A DNA stretch of 64,000 nt from Multivorans sp965116445 (GCA_965116445.1 OZ220688.1:4588001-4652000); one strand, 5' to 3'. Positions 25,615 through 37,248 are shown, counted from the first letter of the stretch. Translations and numbers: made by a program. Notes: a model not told the origin generated them from the letters alone.

Positions 25615-26376
25615 CTACAGGCTCCAGCCGCCGTCGACGGTCACCGTGTGACCGGTCACGAAAACGTTGCGCTCGATCAGGGCGAGGATCGCGTCGGCGC
25701 AGGTCTCGGGGGTCGCCACGCCCCTGAGCGGCGCCCCCGCGCTCACCCGCTGTTGGGCCTTGTCGTAGGTCTCGTCGCCGAGTCCGCCGCGCAGCCAGCG
25801 CCCCTCGATGAAGCCGGGAGCGATCGTGTTGACCCGGATCTCGGGGCCGAGCACCCGCGCCAGCGACTTCGTGATCACGATGACCGCCGCCTTCGACGCG
25901 GCATACGGGATGCTGCTGCCTCCGCCGCCGATTCCGGCGATCGAGGCGACATTGACCACCGCACCCTCGCCCGCCGCCTTCATGTGCGGCGCCGCCGCCC
26001 GCGTGCAGTTGAAGACGCCGCGCAGGTTCGCGCCGAGGATGTCGTCCCAGACCTCGTCGGTCACGCCCTCCAGGTCATCGTGGGCGATGAAGTGGGTCAT
26101 CCCCGCGTTGTTCACCAGGATGTGCAGGGCGCCGAACGCGTCGACCGCCGAGTCGATCAGACGCCGGCAGTCGGCGTCCTTGCGCATGTCGGCCTGAACG
26201 GCCATCGCGTTGCCGCCAGCGTCACGGATGCCGCCGACAATCCGTTCCGCGGCCACAGCCCCGCTGTGGTAGTTGACGACGACCGAGGCTCCCAGACTCG
26301 CCAGCGACTCCGCCGTCGCCTGGCCGACGCCCGACGACGAACCGGTAACCACGGCGACCTTGCCTTCGATCCGCAT
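25615..26376 (-). CDS. SDR family oxidoreductase (FabG-like)
   Basis: 253 residues. Classical SDR motifs: TGSSSGVGQ (cofactor loop, residues ~11-19), NNAG (~89-92), catalytic Ser in NVASIAG, YAASKAA (Tyr-x3-Lys) and a VDGGWSL ending. Binding of NADP rather than NAD cannot be decided safely, though the loop after the second strand (NYHSG) leans to NADP. Substrate unknown; FabG-type 3-oxoacyl reduction is one option. It is preceded, 113 bases away on the same strand, by an enoyl-CoA hydratase gene, hinting at a shared acyl-CoA pathway. Confidence 0.88.
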   Translation of the reverse strand: MRIEGKVAVVTGSSSGVGQATAESLASLGASVVVNYHSGAVAAERIVGGIRDAGGNAMAVQADMRKDADCRRLIDSAVDAFGALHILVNNAGMTHFIAHDDLEGVTDEVWDDILGANLRGVFNCTRAAAPHMKAAGEGAVVNVASIAGIGGGGSSIPYAASKAAVIVITKSLARVLGPEIRVNTIAPGFIEGRWLRGGLGDETYDKAQQRVSAGAPLRGVATPETCADAILALIERNVFVTGHTVTVDGGWSL

Positions 26377-26489
26377 CGTGTAGCTCCCTGCCGGTCAGAC
26401 AGCGCCGACTCGCACGGCCATTCTCCGCGCCGCGACCGGCCACCCGGCAAACGGCGGAAGGGCGCGTCCCGGCGCGACGGGCCGGGTTC

Positions 26490-27281
26490 CTAGCGCCCCT
26501 TCCAGTTCGGCGGCCGCTTCTCGGCGAAGGCCTTCGGACCCTCGACCAGGTCCTCCGACGTGTTCATCGCCGCCGTCCACGGAAAGATCGATCCCGCCGC
26601 CTGCTCAAGCGCCATGCCGAGGCCCTTGTTCGCCGCCTCCTTGCTTGCCCGCACGGAGAGCGGCGCGCATTCGAGAATCTGCGCCGCCCAGGCGCGGGCC
26701 CGGTCCAGCAGATCCTCGTGGGCGCAGATCTCGTTCACGATGCCCAGCTCCTTCGCCTCCCGGGGCGTGATGTGACGCCCGGTGAGCAGCATGCCCATCG
26801 CCTGGTGGTAGGGGATCTGCCGCGGCAGCCGGTGGACGCCCAGCGCACCCGCCATGAGACCCACCCGCGGCTCCGGCAGACCGAACGTCGCCTTCTCGGA
26901 GGCGATGATGATGTCGCAGGCAAGCACGACTTCGAAGCCGCCGCCGAGCGCAAAGCCGTTGACCGCCGCGATCAGGGGCTTGTGCAGGTCGAAGCGGGCC
27001 GTGATCCCGCCGAAACCGCCGCGCACCCCCTTCATCCCGGCGCGGACCACCTTGCTGCCGTGCTCGGCCTGGTACTTCAGGTCGTTGCCGGCCGAGAACG
27101 CCCGGTCGCCGGCGCCGGTGAGGATCGCCACCCAGGCGTCATCGTCCGCCGCGAAATCGTTGAAGACCGAATCGAGCTCCTGGCTCGTCGGCGGGTGGAT
27201 CGCGTTCATGCGCTCCGGTCGGTTGAGAGTCACCTCCCAGACGTGATCGTTCTTTTCGACCTGGAGAAACTCGTAGCTCAC
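26490..27281 (-). CDS. enoyl-CoA hydratase/isomerase family protein
   Basis: 263 residues with the crotonase fold. The oxyanion-hole segments are FSAGNDLKYQ (~65) and NGFALGGGFEVVLACD (~110-125). The catalytic acidic positions appear as GGGFE and LPEPRVGL. The mid-sequence (EKATFGLPEPRVGLMAGALGVHRLPRQIPYHQAMGMLLTG) resembles carnitinyl-CoA dehydratase-like members. It hydrates, dehydrates or isomerises an enoyl-CoA in the cytoplasm. The following SDR gene might act on the product. Confidence 0.88.
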   Translation of the reverse strand: MSYEFLQVEKNDHVWEVTLNRPERMNAIHPPTSQELDSVFNDFAADDDAWVAILTGAGDRAFSAGNDLKYQAEHGSKVVRAGMKGVRGGFGGITARFDLHKPLIAAVNGFALGGGFEVVLACDIIIASEKATFGLPEPRVGLMAGALGVHRLPRQIPYHQAMGMLLTGRHITPREAKELGIVNEICAHEDLLDRARAWAAQILECAPLSVRASKEAANKGLGMALEQAAGSIFPWTAAMNTSEDLVEGPKAFAEKRPPNWKGR

Positions 27282-27416
27282 TTGCCTGCTCCTGTTCGCT
27301 TTGCGGTGGCCTAGGTGGCCGTTTCATGGAAGGCCGCGAGAGTAGCAGCAGTCCCGGCGACGTTCGGCCCAAAGCTGGCCCGTAGCCCCCCACAACTTGC
27401 TAGCGTTCCGTCCGAC

Positions 27417-28469
27417 ATGGCCCTCCTACCTCTACCCGCCGGCCCGGGCACGGACGCCGATCCCTACCGGGGCAGCGACTGGTCATACGACCCCGACCCG
27501 ATCCGGGTCGCGACCGCGGCCGCCGAATGGCGTAGCCGCCACGACCTCACCCCCGCTTCCGCGGACGAGACGCGCCGCATCCTCCTGCTGGTCGACGAGC
27601 AGCGCGACTTCTGCCTGCCCGAGGGCGCTCTCTACGTCGGCGGCCGCTCGGGCCGTGGCGCGATCGAGGACACGGACCGCGTGCTCCGCTTCATCTACAG
27701 AAACCTCGGCAACCTGACCGAGATTGCCTCGAGCCTCGACAGCCACACCCCGCAACAGATCTTCTTCTCTTCCTTCTGGGTCGACGCCTCGGGCAACCAG
27801 CTCGACGGCTACCGCGAAGTGCTCGCCTCAGACATCGAAGCAGGCGAGGCGATCCCCAACCCGGCCCTCGCCGGCTGGTTCGGCGACGGCACCGAAGAGT
27901 GGCTGAGACGCCAGGCCCTGGACTACTGCCGGCGGCTCGAGGCGACCGGGAAGTACCGTCTCTACCTGTGGCCGCCGCACTGCTTCCTGGGCAGCGAGGG
28001 ACACGGCCTGGTCGGCGCGGTGCAGGAGGCGCGGCTCTTCTTCAGCTACGCCCGCGGCGCGGAGACGCCGATCCTGATCAAGGGCACGAACGCCCTGACC
28101 GAGTACTACTCCGTCCTCTCGCCCGAGGTTCTCGTCCGCCACGACGGCGAGAAGCTCGACGAGCGCAACGAGACGCTGATCGACTGGCTGCTCCGGGCCG
28201 ACGCGCTGATCGTCGCCGGCCAGGCGGCCAGCCACTGCGTTCGCAGCACCGTAGACGACCTACTCACCGAAATGAAGTCCCGCGGCGTCTCCGCAGGAAA
28301 GCTCCACATCCTCGCGGACTGCATGTCCGCCGTCGCCGTTCCCGATCCGGCCACGCCGGGAGCGTTCGCCGCGGACTTCACGCCCGACGTCGAGACGGCA
28401 ATGAAGCGCTGGCAGGAAGCCGGCGTCGACATCGCGAGTTCGGAGGACGACGCCTCGGACTGGGGCTGA
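27417..28469 (+). CDS. nicotinamidase-like isochorismatase-family hydrolase
   Basis: 350 residues, ATG 27417. The catalytic triad is visible: Asp60 (LLLVDEQRDF), Lys222 (LIKGTN) and nucleophile Cys274 (GQAASHCV); Asp108 and His110 (SLDSH) are metal-ligand candidates. The nicotinamidase-like Asp-x-His and the position beside NAD synthetase and nicotinate phosphoribosyltransferase genes point to deamidation of nicotinamide in NAD salvage. It is far longer than typical PncA (~200), with an N-terminal extension of ~50 residues and insertions before the Lys, so another amide substrate is possible. It is convergent with the NAD synthetase gene. Confidence 0.82.
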   Translation: MALLPLPAGPGTDADPYRGSDWSYDPDPIRVATAAAEWRSRHDLTPASADETRRILLLVDEQRDFCLPEGALYVGGRSGRGAIEDTDRVLRFIYRNLGNLTEIASSLDSHTPQQIFFSSFWVDASGNQLDGYREVLASDIEAGEAIPNPALAGWFGDGTEEWLRRQALDYCRRLEATGKYRLYLWPPHCFLGSEGHGLVGAVQEARLFFSYARGAETPILIKGTNALTEYYSVLSPEVLVRHDGEKLDERNETLIDWLLRADALIVAGQAASHCVRSTVDDLLTEMKSRGVSAGKLHILADCMSAVAVPDPATPGAFAADFTPDVETAMKRWQEAGVDIASSEDDASDWG

Positions 28470-28490
28470 CCGGGTACGCCCGCCCGCCAT

Positions 28491-28516
28491 CCATGCGCCC
28501 GCTGACGGGCGCATGG
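28491..28516. terminator. perfect 11-bp hairpin after the nicotinamidase-like gene
   Basis: CCATGCGCCCG, loop CTGA, CGGGCGCATGG: a perfect stem 21 bases past the stop codon, between convergent genes. There is no T-tract, so it is a weak intrinsic-terminator candidate or an mRNA 3'-end structure. The hairpin plus about 40 following bases recur, inverted, at 40105-40169. Confidence 0.45.
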
Positions 28517-28612
28517 ACTGGTTCGCGTGTTGCGCGGGTCCGCGCCACCCGGGTTCCGGCCGCCTGCCGCCCAAGGCGGCCCGAGAAGGCGCGCCGGCCG
28601 AAGGCCGCGCCT

Positions 28613-30706
28613 TCACGGCACGTTGCGCCGCAGCTCCTCCACCCACACGGCCGGCCCACCATCCGACGGCGCCCGCCAGTCGCCACGCGGCGACAGGGAG
28701 CCGCCCGACCCCACCTTGGGGCCGTTCGGCAGCGCGGAGCGCTTGAACTGGCTGGTGCCGAAGAAACGGACCAGGAAGACCTCCAGCCACTGCTTGATCT
28801 CGGCGAGCGTGTACTCCCGGCGTTCCGCTCCGGGCATCTTGTCCAGCCAAGCGCCGCGGTCGCGGTTTCCCCAGGCCTGACGGGCGAGCCAGGCGACGCG
28901 GCTCGGCCGGTAGCCGTACCGGCTCAGGTAGTAGAGGTGGAAGTCCTGGAGCTCGAAGGGTCCGATGACCGCCTCGGTCGACTGGGCGGGTTCTCCGTTG
29001 TCCGCTTCCTGTCCCTCCACGGCCGGCACCAGCTCCGGCGAGATCTCCGTGTCGACGATCGACTGCAGGGTTTCACTCGCCTCGGCTCCGAACTCGCCCC
29101 GCTCCACCTCCCAGCGGATCAGGTGCTGAATCAGCGTCTTCGGCACCGACGAGTTCACGCTGTAGTGCGCCATCTGGTCGCCGACGCCGTACGTGCACCA
29201 GCCGAGGGCGAGCTCCGAAAGATCGCCCGTACCGATGACGAGGCCGCGGTTCAGGTTGGCCAACCGGAACAGGTGGGACGTCCGTTCGCCGGCCTGGACG
29301 TTCTCGAACGTCGCGTCGTAGACCTCCGCGCCGCGCTCGCCCCGGCTGTAGGGATGATCGATCGATTCCAGCATCCGCTCGCTGGCCGGCCGGATGTCGA
29401 TCTCCGACGCGCTGACGCCGAGTGCCGCCATCAACCGCTTCGCGTTCTCGTAGGTGCGCGAGGAAGTGCCGAAGCCCGGCAACGTGTAGGCGAGGATGTT
29501 CTCGCGCGGCAGGCCGAGCCGGTCGACAGCGCGGACGCAGACGATCAGCGCGTGGCTCGAATCGAGCCCGCCCGAGACGCCGATCACGACCTTCTCGATG
29601 CCGGTCGCGCGCAGGCGCTGGACCAGGCCCGCGACCTGAATGTCGAACGCTTCGGCGCAGCGCTCGTCCCGCTCGCCGCTGTCCGCCGGCACGTACGGAA
29701 AGCGCGGGATCTCCCGCTCGAGCGCCACCGCGGCGGCCGGACGCTCCACCGCGACCTCGACCCGACGGAACCGGCCCGCGGCCGACTCCCGGCGCGCCGC
29801 GTCCCGGAAGGTCGACATGCGGAGCCGCTCCTGCGCCAGCCGCTGCAGGTCCAGGTCGGCGGTGAGGATCTGGGCCTCCTGGCTGAAGCGCTCCGACTCG
29901 GCCAGCCGTTCGCCGTTCTCGTAGATCAGACCGTGGCTGTCCCAGGCCAGGTCCGTCGTCGACTCGCCAGCGCCCGCCCCGGCGTAGACGTAGGCCGCCA
30001 CGGAGCGTCCCGACTGGGACGCGCACAGCAGCCGCCGGTAGTCCGCCTTGCCGATCGTCACGTTGCTGGCCGACAGGTTGAACAGGACCGAGGCGCCGGC
30101 CAGCGCGCCGTGGGTGCTCGGCGGCAGCGGCGACCACAGGTCCTCGCAGATCTCGACGTGGAAGCGGAACCCGGGGGTCGGTCCTACGTCGAACAGCAGG
30201 TCCTCGCCGAAGGGCACCTCCTCGCCACCCAGAAACACGACCTCGGATCGACGCGATTCCGCGGCGGCGAAGTAGCGCTTCTCGTAGTACTCGCGGTAGT
30301 TCGGCAGATAGATCTTCGGCACGATCCCGGCGATCCGCCCGCCATGGACGACCGCCGCCACGTTGAAGACCGCGCCGTCGGCCACCAGGGGCAGGCCGGC
30401 GATCAGCACCGTCCGCATGTCGCTTGAGGCCGCGGCCAGTTCGAGCAGTGCCTCCCGCGAGCCATCGAGCACCGCCGACTGGTGGAACAGGTCGTCCAGC
30501 GAGTAGCCGCTCAGGTTGAGTTCGGGGAAGACGGCTGCCGCCGCTCCGCCCTCGTCGGCGCGCCGCGCGAGCTCGAGCGTGCGCTCCAGATTCGCGGCCG
30601 GATCAGCGATTTCCGCCCGCGGCAGGCAGACGGCGACGCGCGCGAACCCGTGTTCGTACAGGTCGTCGAAACGGCGCGCAGCGCCACCAGCACCCGGAGC
30701 GGCCAT
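28613..30706 (-). CDS. nadE: glutamine-dependent NAD+ synthetase
   Basis: 697 residues, ATG 30706. The N-terminal nitrilase-type glutaminase domain has Glu62 (FPELNLSGY), Lys131 (PKIYLPN) and Cys187 (EICEDLW). The C-terminal synthetase domain has the PP-loop SGGLDSS (378-384) and FGTSSRTYENAKRL. The enzyme hydrolyses glutamine and amidates deamido-NAD with ATP. The length is right for the two-domain form. It lies 75 bases downstream of the nicotinate phosphoribosyltransferase gene on the same strand, and is convergent with the nicotinamidase-like gene: three steps of NAD salvage in one place. Confidence 0.95.
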   Translation of the reverse strand: MAAPGAGGAARRFDDLYEHGFARVAVCLPRAEIADPAANLERTLELARRADEGGAAAAVFPELNLSGYSLDDLFHQSAVLDGSREALLELAAASSDMRTVLIAGLPLVADGAVFNVAAVVHGGRIAGIVPKIYLPNYREYYEKRYFAAAESRRSEVVFLGGEEVPFGEDLLFDVGPTPGFRFHVEICEDLWSPLPPSTHGALAGASVLFNLSASNVTIGKADYRRLLCASQSGRSVAAYVYAGAGAGESTTDLAWDSHGLIYENGERLAESERFSQEAQILTADLDLQRLAQERLRMSTFRDAARRESAAGRFRRVEVAVERPAAAVALEREIPRFPYVPADSGERDERCAEAFDIQVAGLVQRLRATGIEKVVIGVSGGLDSSHALIVCVRAVDRLGLPRENILAYTLPGFGTSSRTYENAKRLMAALGVSASEIDIRPASERMLESIDHPYSRGERGAEVYDATFENVQAGERTSHLFRLANLNRGLVIGTGDLSELALGWCTYGVGDQMAHYSVNSSVPKTLIQHLIRWEVERGEFGAEASETLQSIVDTEISPELVPAVEGQEADNGEPAQSTEAVIGPFELQDFHLYYLSRYGYRPSRVAWLARQAWGNRDRGAWLDKMPGAERREYTLAEIKQWLEVFLVRFFGTSQFKRSALPNGPKVGSGGSLSPRGDWRAPSDGGPAVWVEELRRNVP

Positions 30707-30781
30707 GCGGGATTATGAACGACAAACCGGCAAGCGCCTCAAACCACGACACTTCGGCCTCAGGTGGGCGTTGTCCCCAGA

Positions 30782-32196
<1,415 letters not shown>

Positions 32197-32200
<4 letters not shown>

Positions 32201-34047
32201 GGCGGCGCCTCCCCGAGCGGCGGCGCCGTCGGCCGGTGCTGATACAGATCGCCGTCGGCGAAACCGAGGCCCCTGTAGTAATCGCGGGTGCCGACCGACG
32301 AGATGACGGACATCTGCTCGAAGCCGGCGTCCCGCGCGATCTTCAGTGCCTCGGCGATCAGACGGCGGCCGAGGCCGACGTGCTGCGACCTGCCCTCGCC
32401 TCGCTCGCCGAAGCCGACCACCGCGCCGTAGACGTGGACCTCCCGGATGACCGCTCTGCCGGCCAGCTCCGCCGGGCGGCTCTCGGCCGACACGGTGGCC
32501 GCCGGCAACCGCAGCCTGAGGAAGCCGGCGATCCGGTCCTCCGCGTCCACGAACTCGAGGAACGTCTCCCGCCCCGAAGCCGCCTCGTAGTCGGTGCGCC
32601 GCATCCGGAGCCGGCTCGGATCGACCGGGCGACCGCCGATCTCGCGGGCGCGGATGTCCCGGCAGACGACGCCGCGCTCCTGGGCCTCGGCTTCCGCCAC
32701 CTGCCGCATGTTCGTCGTCCGGTTGCCGGTCACGATGTCCGTCCCCGGGATGTCCCGGATCACCCGGGTCAGCCGGCAGTAGCGCGGTGTGGCGCCGAGG
32801 CTGTGCACCAGCACGTCGAGCAACTCGTCGCGATCGTACGGCCGCCAGGCGCCGCGACGGTAGTAGGCCATCAGTTCGGCGCTCTCGATCAGCGAACAGG
32901 GGTAGACCTTCAGTTCGTCCGGACGAAGATCCGGATCGCGGAACAGGCGGTCGAAGTCCTCGCAGTCTGCGTCCGGCGCCGAGCCGTAGAGATTCGGCAT
33001 CCAATGCACCTGGATCTTGAACCCCGCGCCGCGCAGCAGCCGGATCGCGCGCCTGGTTCGTGCCGTGTCGTGGCCGCGCTTGTTGAGCGCCAGGACCTCG
33101 TCGTCCATGCTCTGGATACCGATCTGCACCTTGGTTGCGCCGAGCCGCCGCATCCGCAGGGCCTCGTCGCGGTCGAGCCGGTCGGGACGGGTCTCGAGCG
33201 ACAGGCCCACGCAGCGAGTGGAGGCCGTCTCGTTCGCCTGTTGCACGCTCTCAAGTTCGGCCCAGCTCGCGGTCTGCCGCCGGGCCTGGTCCGAAACTCG
33301 GGGATGCGCGGAGGTCCAGGCTGAGACGACCTGGTTGTAGTCGCGCCGGTGGGAGTCCGCTTCGTCGCCCGCGGCCTCCGCCGGCACCAGCAGCGCCCCC
33401 TCAACCGTTTCGTCGAGTTCACGGAAATCGACCTCGGGTTCGAAGTGTGCGAGCGGGTCGCGCGCAGCCGGCCCAATGGCCGCGGAGAATCGGTTCATCG
33501 CCTCGAAACAGCGCAGGATGAACCAGATCTGGTACGCCTCCGGGTAGCTCGACCACGTGCCGCCGAGCACGATCAGCTCGATCTTGTCCGTCGGGTGACC
33601 GGTGTGATGGAACGAACGGAGGCGAGACAGGGTCTGCCGGAACGGGTCGAACTGATGCTCCGCGGCACGCTGGGCGCCGGGCTCGGACGACAGATAGCTC
33701 TTCGGCATCCGCACGTCGCTGGGACAGAAGATGCAGCGGCCGGGGCAGGGGAACGGCTTGGTCAGCACGGTGACCGGCGCCACGCCACTGCGGGTCCGTA
33801 CCGGCTTCATCCGCACCCGTTCGACGAACGCGTGCTCGGCCGCCGAACCGGGCCGGAGCGCCCGGTAGCCGCGGATCAGCTCACTCTTGGAGAAGAAGCC
33901 CCTGCCGTCCTTCGGGTAGCGGCGGAGCAGGTCCTCCAGGTCGCGCTCCCCGAACCGCGGCGCCCGCTCGATGGCGCCGATGATCGCCTGGAGCTCCGCC
34001 ACGTGTTCCTCGGGCTCGAAGGGGTACGCACTGCTGTCCGCGTTCAT
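32197..34047 (-). CDS. Elp3-type tRNA uridine(34) acyltransferase (radical SAM/GNAT)
   Basis: 616 residues, ATG 34047. The radical-SAM cluster is C101-x3-C105-x2-C108 (CPGRCIFC), followed by PSDVRMPKSYLSSEP, a hallmark of Elp3. The C-terminal GNAT domain has GRSQHVGLGRRLIAEA for acetyl-CoA binding. Elp3 makes the carboxymethyl group on wobble uridine of tRNA from acetyl-CoA and SAM. Bacterial homologues act as single proteins without other Elongator subunits. It is the first gene of an operon with pncB and nadE. A Trm9-like methyltransferase gene lies 1 kb away on the opposite strand. Confidence 0.93.
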
Positions 34048-34196
34048 CGAACGAGTACCCCGCGAAGTGGCCAGCTACGAGCACCAGACGGCCGGCGCAC
34101 AGAGTCCGATGCGCACACCACGCGTTTCGGGGCTATTGTCGCCGCCATGACGGGAACCTACTACGGCCACGTCAGGCAGTTGCCCACCCTCGTCGG

Positions 34197-35003
34197 GTGA
34201 AGACAGTGGAGACGGAAACGGCACCGGCGGGTCGCTTCGAGGGCCGCACGGCTCTGGTCACCGGAGGCGGCACCGGCATTGGACTCGCGGTGGGCCGCAC
34301 CCTCGCTTCGGACGGCTGCCGCGTCGCCTTGGGCGGCCGGCGGCGGAAGGTGCTTGAAGCGGCGGCCGGCGAACTGGGGGAACACGGGCTCACGTCTCTG
34401 ACCGTCGCCGGAGACATCGCCGGTGCGGACAGCGCGCGGGCGATGGTGGACGAGGCCGCTCGCAAGCTCGGCGGGCTCGACATTCTGGTCAACTGCGCCG
34501 GCGTCTATCGCACGGGCCCGCTGGCCGCCGTGGCCGGCGACGACGTCGACCTGGTGATCGACGTCGATCTCAAGGGCGTGCTGTTCGCCGTCCGCGCCGC
34601 CGTTCCCCATCTCCGCGGCAAAGCCGGCACGGGCGGCGCCTCGATCGTCAACATCTCGTCCTCGGTGACCCAGTCGCCGCTCGCCAACTGCTCCGTCTAC
34701 TCCGCAGCCAAGGCCGGCGTCGACGCGTTGACCCGAAGCCTCGCCGCGGAACTCGCCGGCGACCGGATCCGCGTCAACGCGGTGCTGCCCGGCGTCGTAC
34801 GCACCCCGATCTTCGAGACCGTGATGGAGCCCGCGGAAGCGGCCGGTTTCCTCGACACCTTCGGCGCCCAGGTGCCGCTCGGCCGCATCGGCGAGCCGGA
34901 CGACGTCGCCCGCGCCGTGGCCTTCCTCAGCGATCCCGAGAACGACTGGATCACGGGTGCCCTGCTCGCCGTCGACGGTGGATTGAGTCTGGGCTCCGGG
35001 TAG
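34197..35003 (+). CDS. SDR family oxidoreductase
   Basis: 268 residues from GTG 34197 (another GTG at 34206 would remove three residues). Motifs: TGGGTGIGLAVG (cofactor), NCAG, SSSVTQS with Ser, YSAAKAG (Tyr-x3-Lys), and DGGLSLGSG at the end. NADP use is suggested by GGRRRK after the second strand. Substrate unknown. It is divergent from the Elp3 operon and followed after six bases by a methyltransferase gene, so the two are probably one transcript. Confidence 0.88.
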   Translation: MKTVETETAPAGRFEGRTALVTGGGTGIGLAVGRTLASDGCRVALGGRRRKVLEAAAGELGEHGLTSLTVAGDIAGADSARAMVDEAARKLGGLDILVNCAGVYRTGPLAAVAGDDVDLVIDVDLKGVLFAVRAAVPHLRGKAGTGGASIVNISSSVTQSPLANCSVYSAAKAGVDALTRSLAAELAGDRIRVNAVLPGVVRTPIFETVMEPAEAAGFLDTFGAQVPLGRIGEPDDVARAVAFLSDPENDWITGALLAVDGGLSLGSG

Positions 35004-35009
35004 GGCCGG

Positions 35010-35777
35010 TTGGACGCGTCAACCCAAGCCGCCCTCCGACAGATCAACCGCGACTTTTACAGCCGTAACGCCACCGACTTCGACCGCACCCGCCACCCCG
35101 GCGGCTGGCTTGGCTGGCAAAGCGTCGTCGAGACCGCGGCACCGCCCACGGACCGTCCCCTCCGCGTCCTCGATCTCGGCTGCGGCAACGGCCGCTTCGC
35201 CCTCTTCCTGGAGCGCAACGCCGAACTCCGCAGCCACCAGCCGTTCACCTACGTCGGCATCGACCTCAGCTCCGAGTTGATCGACCACGCCCGAACTGCC
35301 GCCGCCGACCTCGACCACATCCGCTTCGAAGTCGACGACATCGAGGAATGCACGGTCAACCGCGCCGCCTACGACCTCGTGACCCTCTTCGGCGTCCTCC
35401 ACCACCTCCCGGGCTTCGGCTCCCGACGACGCGCTCTGGAACGCGCCGCCTCGGCAGTGGCCCCCAGCGGCCTCGTCGCCTTCACCTGCTGGCAGTTCGC
35501 CGACGACCCCCGGTTCGAGAGCCGCCGGCTCGACTGGAGTTCGGAAGCCGGCGTCGACCCGGTTGAAATCGAACCCGGCGACCACCTCCTGCGCTGGGGC
35601 CAGGCCGACTCCCAAGCCCGGCGCTACTGCCACCACACCGACGAACCGGAACTCGATCGCCTCGTCGCCAATCTACCGCTCGCCGAAGTGGCCCGCTACC
35701 GCGCTGACGGCCCCGGGAACCGGCAGAACCTGTACTGGCTGGGCGCGCGTGACGATGCTGCTGTTAGTTTGCCGTGA
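35010..35777 (+). CDS. class I SAM methyltransferase, Trm9/ALKBH8-like
   Basis: 255 residues from TTG 35010. SAM motif I is VLDLGCGNGRFA (~residues 53-64), followed by GIDLS and LVTLFGVLHHLPG. The N-terminus INRDFYSRNATDFDRTRHPGGWLGW matches the A-x2-F-x2-TR-x-W pattern found at the start of Trm9 and ALKBH8 methyltransferase domains, which methylate carboxymethyl-uridine at tRNA position 34. With an Elp3 gene close by, a role in making mcm5U is plausible; that is inference from family and context. A generic small-molecule methyltransferase is the alternative. Confidence 0.82.
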   Translation: MDASTQAALRQINRDFYSRNATDFDRTRHPGGWLGWQSVVETAAPPTDRPLRVLDLGCGNGRFALFLERNAELRSHQPFTYVGIDLSSELIDHARTAAADLDHIRFEVDDIEECTVNRAAYDLVTLFGVLHHLPGFGSRRRALERAASAVAPSGLVAFTCWQFADDPRFESRRLDWSSEAGVDPVEIEPGDHLLRWGQADSQARRYCHHTDEPELDRLVANLPLAEVARYRADGPGNRQNLYWLGARDDAAVSLP

Positions 35778-35793
35778 AGGAGGATCGCAACCG

Positions 35794-37248
35794 ATGAAGT
35801 CCTTGTGCCTCGCGCTGGCCGCCTCCATCCTGCTCACGGCCTTCCCCGTCGCCGCCCAGCAGGAGGAGACCTACGACTACTGGCAACCGCAACGGCAGAT
35901 GGTCCGCCAGGGCCAGCAGGCGATCTTCATCTGCAACGGCCTGTTCACGTCGAACCGGACGATCGAGCAGGTGTTCGCGCAGGAACTGGCCTACCTGCCG
36001 GAGCCGGTCGGAACGGCCGAAGGCGGCGACTACGAGGTCGACCGGGAACGCAGGGCAGTGACCATCGGCTCCGGCCACGGAGTGCCGAAGATGCGGGCCG
36101 TCTTCCGCGAGGGGATCGGCTGCATCGTCATGGCGCCCGACCAGACCCTGGACGACATCGACGGTCTACCCACCATCGAGATGCCGCCCCCGCCCGGCGT
36201 CGCCTCAGAGATCCCGTGGCCGGACGGCGACAAGACCGGTCCGATCAAGCTGCCAGCCGACGTCGACGCGGCCGCGCTCCAGGCTGCCTCCGCCTGGTCC
36301 TTCGACCGCGAGTCGCCCTACCAGGTCACACTGAGCCTGCTGGTCGTCCACCGCGGCAAGATCGTCCACGAGCGCTACGCCGACGGCGTCGACATGACGA
36401 CGCGGACACGCACCTGGTCGACGGCCAAGAGCATCGCCTCGACCCTGATCGGCATGCTCGTCGGCGACGGCAGGCTGGCGCTCGACGAGCCGCTCGGGTT
36501 CGACTTCCTGCCCGAGGAAGCCGGGGCGCCCGAAACCGACCCGCGCTCCGCGATCACGCTCCGTCACGCCCTGAACATGTCGACCGGCCTCCAGACCGTG
36601 GACAACGACGGCCACGAGTACGCCGTCGGCTCCGGCATGTCCTACTGGGCCGGCGCCAGTTCCGTCGAGGGCGCCCGCCGCCGCGCCCTGATCCGCGAGC
36701 CCGGCACGAACTGGGACTACGAGAACTACGACACCCTGCTCGCCGTGTACGCGATGAAGCGCGCCCTCGACAGCGAGAAGAAGTACGTCGAGTTCCCCCG
36801 CAAGCGCCTTCTCGATCCCATCGGCATGAGGAACACCCTGCTCAGCACCGACCGCTTCGGCGACTTCATCCTCAGCAGTCAGGTCTACACGAACGCCCGC
36901 GACCTCGCCCGCTTCGGCCTCCTCTACCTCCAGAACGGCCGCTGGAACGGCGAACGCCTCCTCGCCGAGGAGTGGGTCGACTTCGTCCGCACGCCGGCCC
37001 CCTCAACCGCTGACCGCGGCAACTTCTACGGCGGCCAGTTCTGGCTCGTCCCCGACGAACGCACCGACGTCCCGAAGGACGCCTACTCCACCGCCGGCAA
37101 CCGCGGCCAGTTCGTCGTCATCGTCCCCTCCCACGACCTCGCCATCGTCCGCCGCGGCCTCGACTGGGGCCGCCAGGGCTTCGACCGCTGGAACATGACG
37201 CGGGAGGTCATCAAGGCGTTCCCAACTGCTGCGGCTGCGGCGAACTGA
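35794..37248 (+). CDS. secreted serine hydrolase, beta-lactamase/esterase family (class C-like)
   Basis: 484 residues with a Sec signal peptide (~1-21) and strong Shine-Dalgarno AAGGAGG before ATG 35794. The serine-hydrolase domain begins at ~150 and contains S-x-x-K in WSTAKSIAS, Y-x-N in DYENYDT and GTN-like REPGTNW. The third motif appears as STAGNRGQ. It belongs to the beta-lactamase/PBP-like hydrolases (DD-peptidases, esterases). The ~150-residue N-terminal extension after the signal peptide has no family I recognise. Substrate unknown. Confidence 0.87.
   Translation: MKSLCLALAASILLTAFPVAAQQEETYDYWQPQRQMVRQGQQAIFICNGLFTSNRTIEQVFAQELAYLPEPVGTAEGGDYEVDRERRAVTIGSGHGVPKMRAVFREGIGCIVMAPDQTLDDIDGLPTIEMPPPPGVASEIPWPDGDKTGPIKLPADVDAAALQAASAWSFDRESPYQVTLSLLVVHRGKIVHERYADGVDMTTRTRTWSTAKSIASTLIGMLVGDGRLALDEPLGFDFLPEEAGAPETDPRSAITLRHALNMSTGLQTVDNDGHEYAVGSGMSYWAGASSVEGARRRALIREPGTNWDYENYDTLLAVYAMKRALDSEKKYVEFPRKRLLDPIGMRNTLLSTDRFGDFILSSQVYTNARDLARFGLLYLQNGRWNGERLLAEEWVDFVRTPAPSTADRGNFYGGQFWLVPDERTDVPKDAYSTAGNRGQFVVIVPSHDLAIVRRGLDWGRQGFDRWNMTREVIKAFPTAAAAAN

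Noticed and set aside
32201..33004. An upstream extension of pncB through the elp3 gene
   Set aside because: The frame is open but overlaps elp3, and the added sequence is Arg-rich noise. The GTG at 32200 gives the standard NAPRTase N-terminus.
34147..34200. A 17-codon frame (MTGTYYGHVRQL...) that overlaps the SDR start
   Set aside because: Its GTGA overlap looks like a leader peptide, but there is no Shine-Dalgarno, no attenuator hairpin and no regulatory residue run; chance is more likely.
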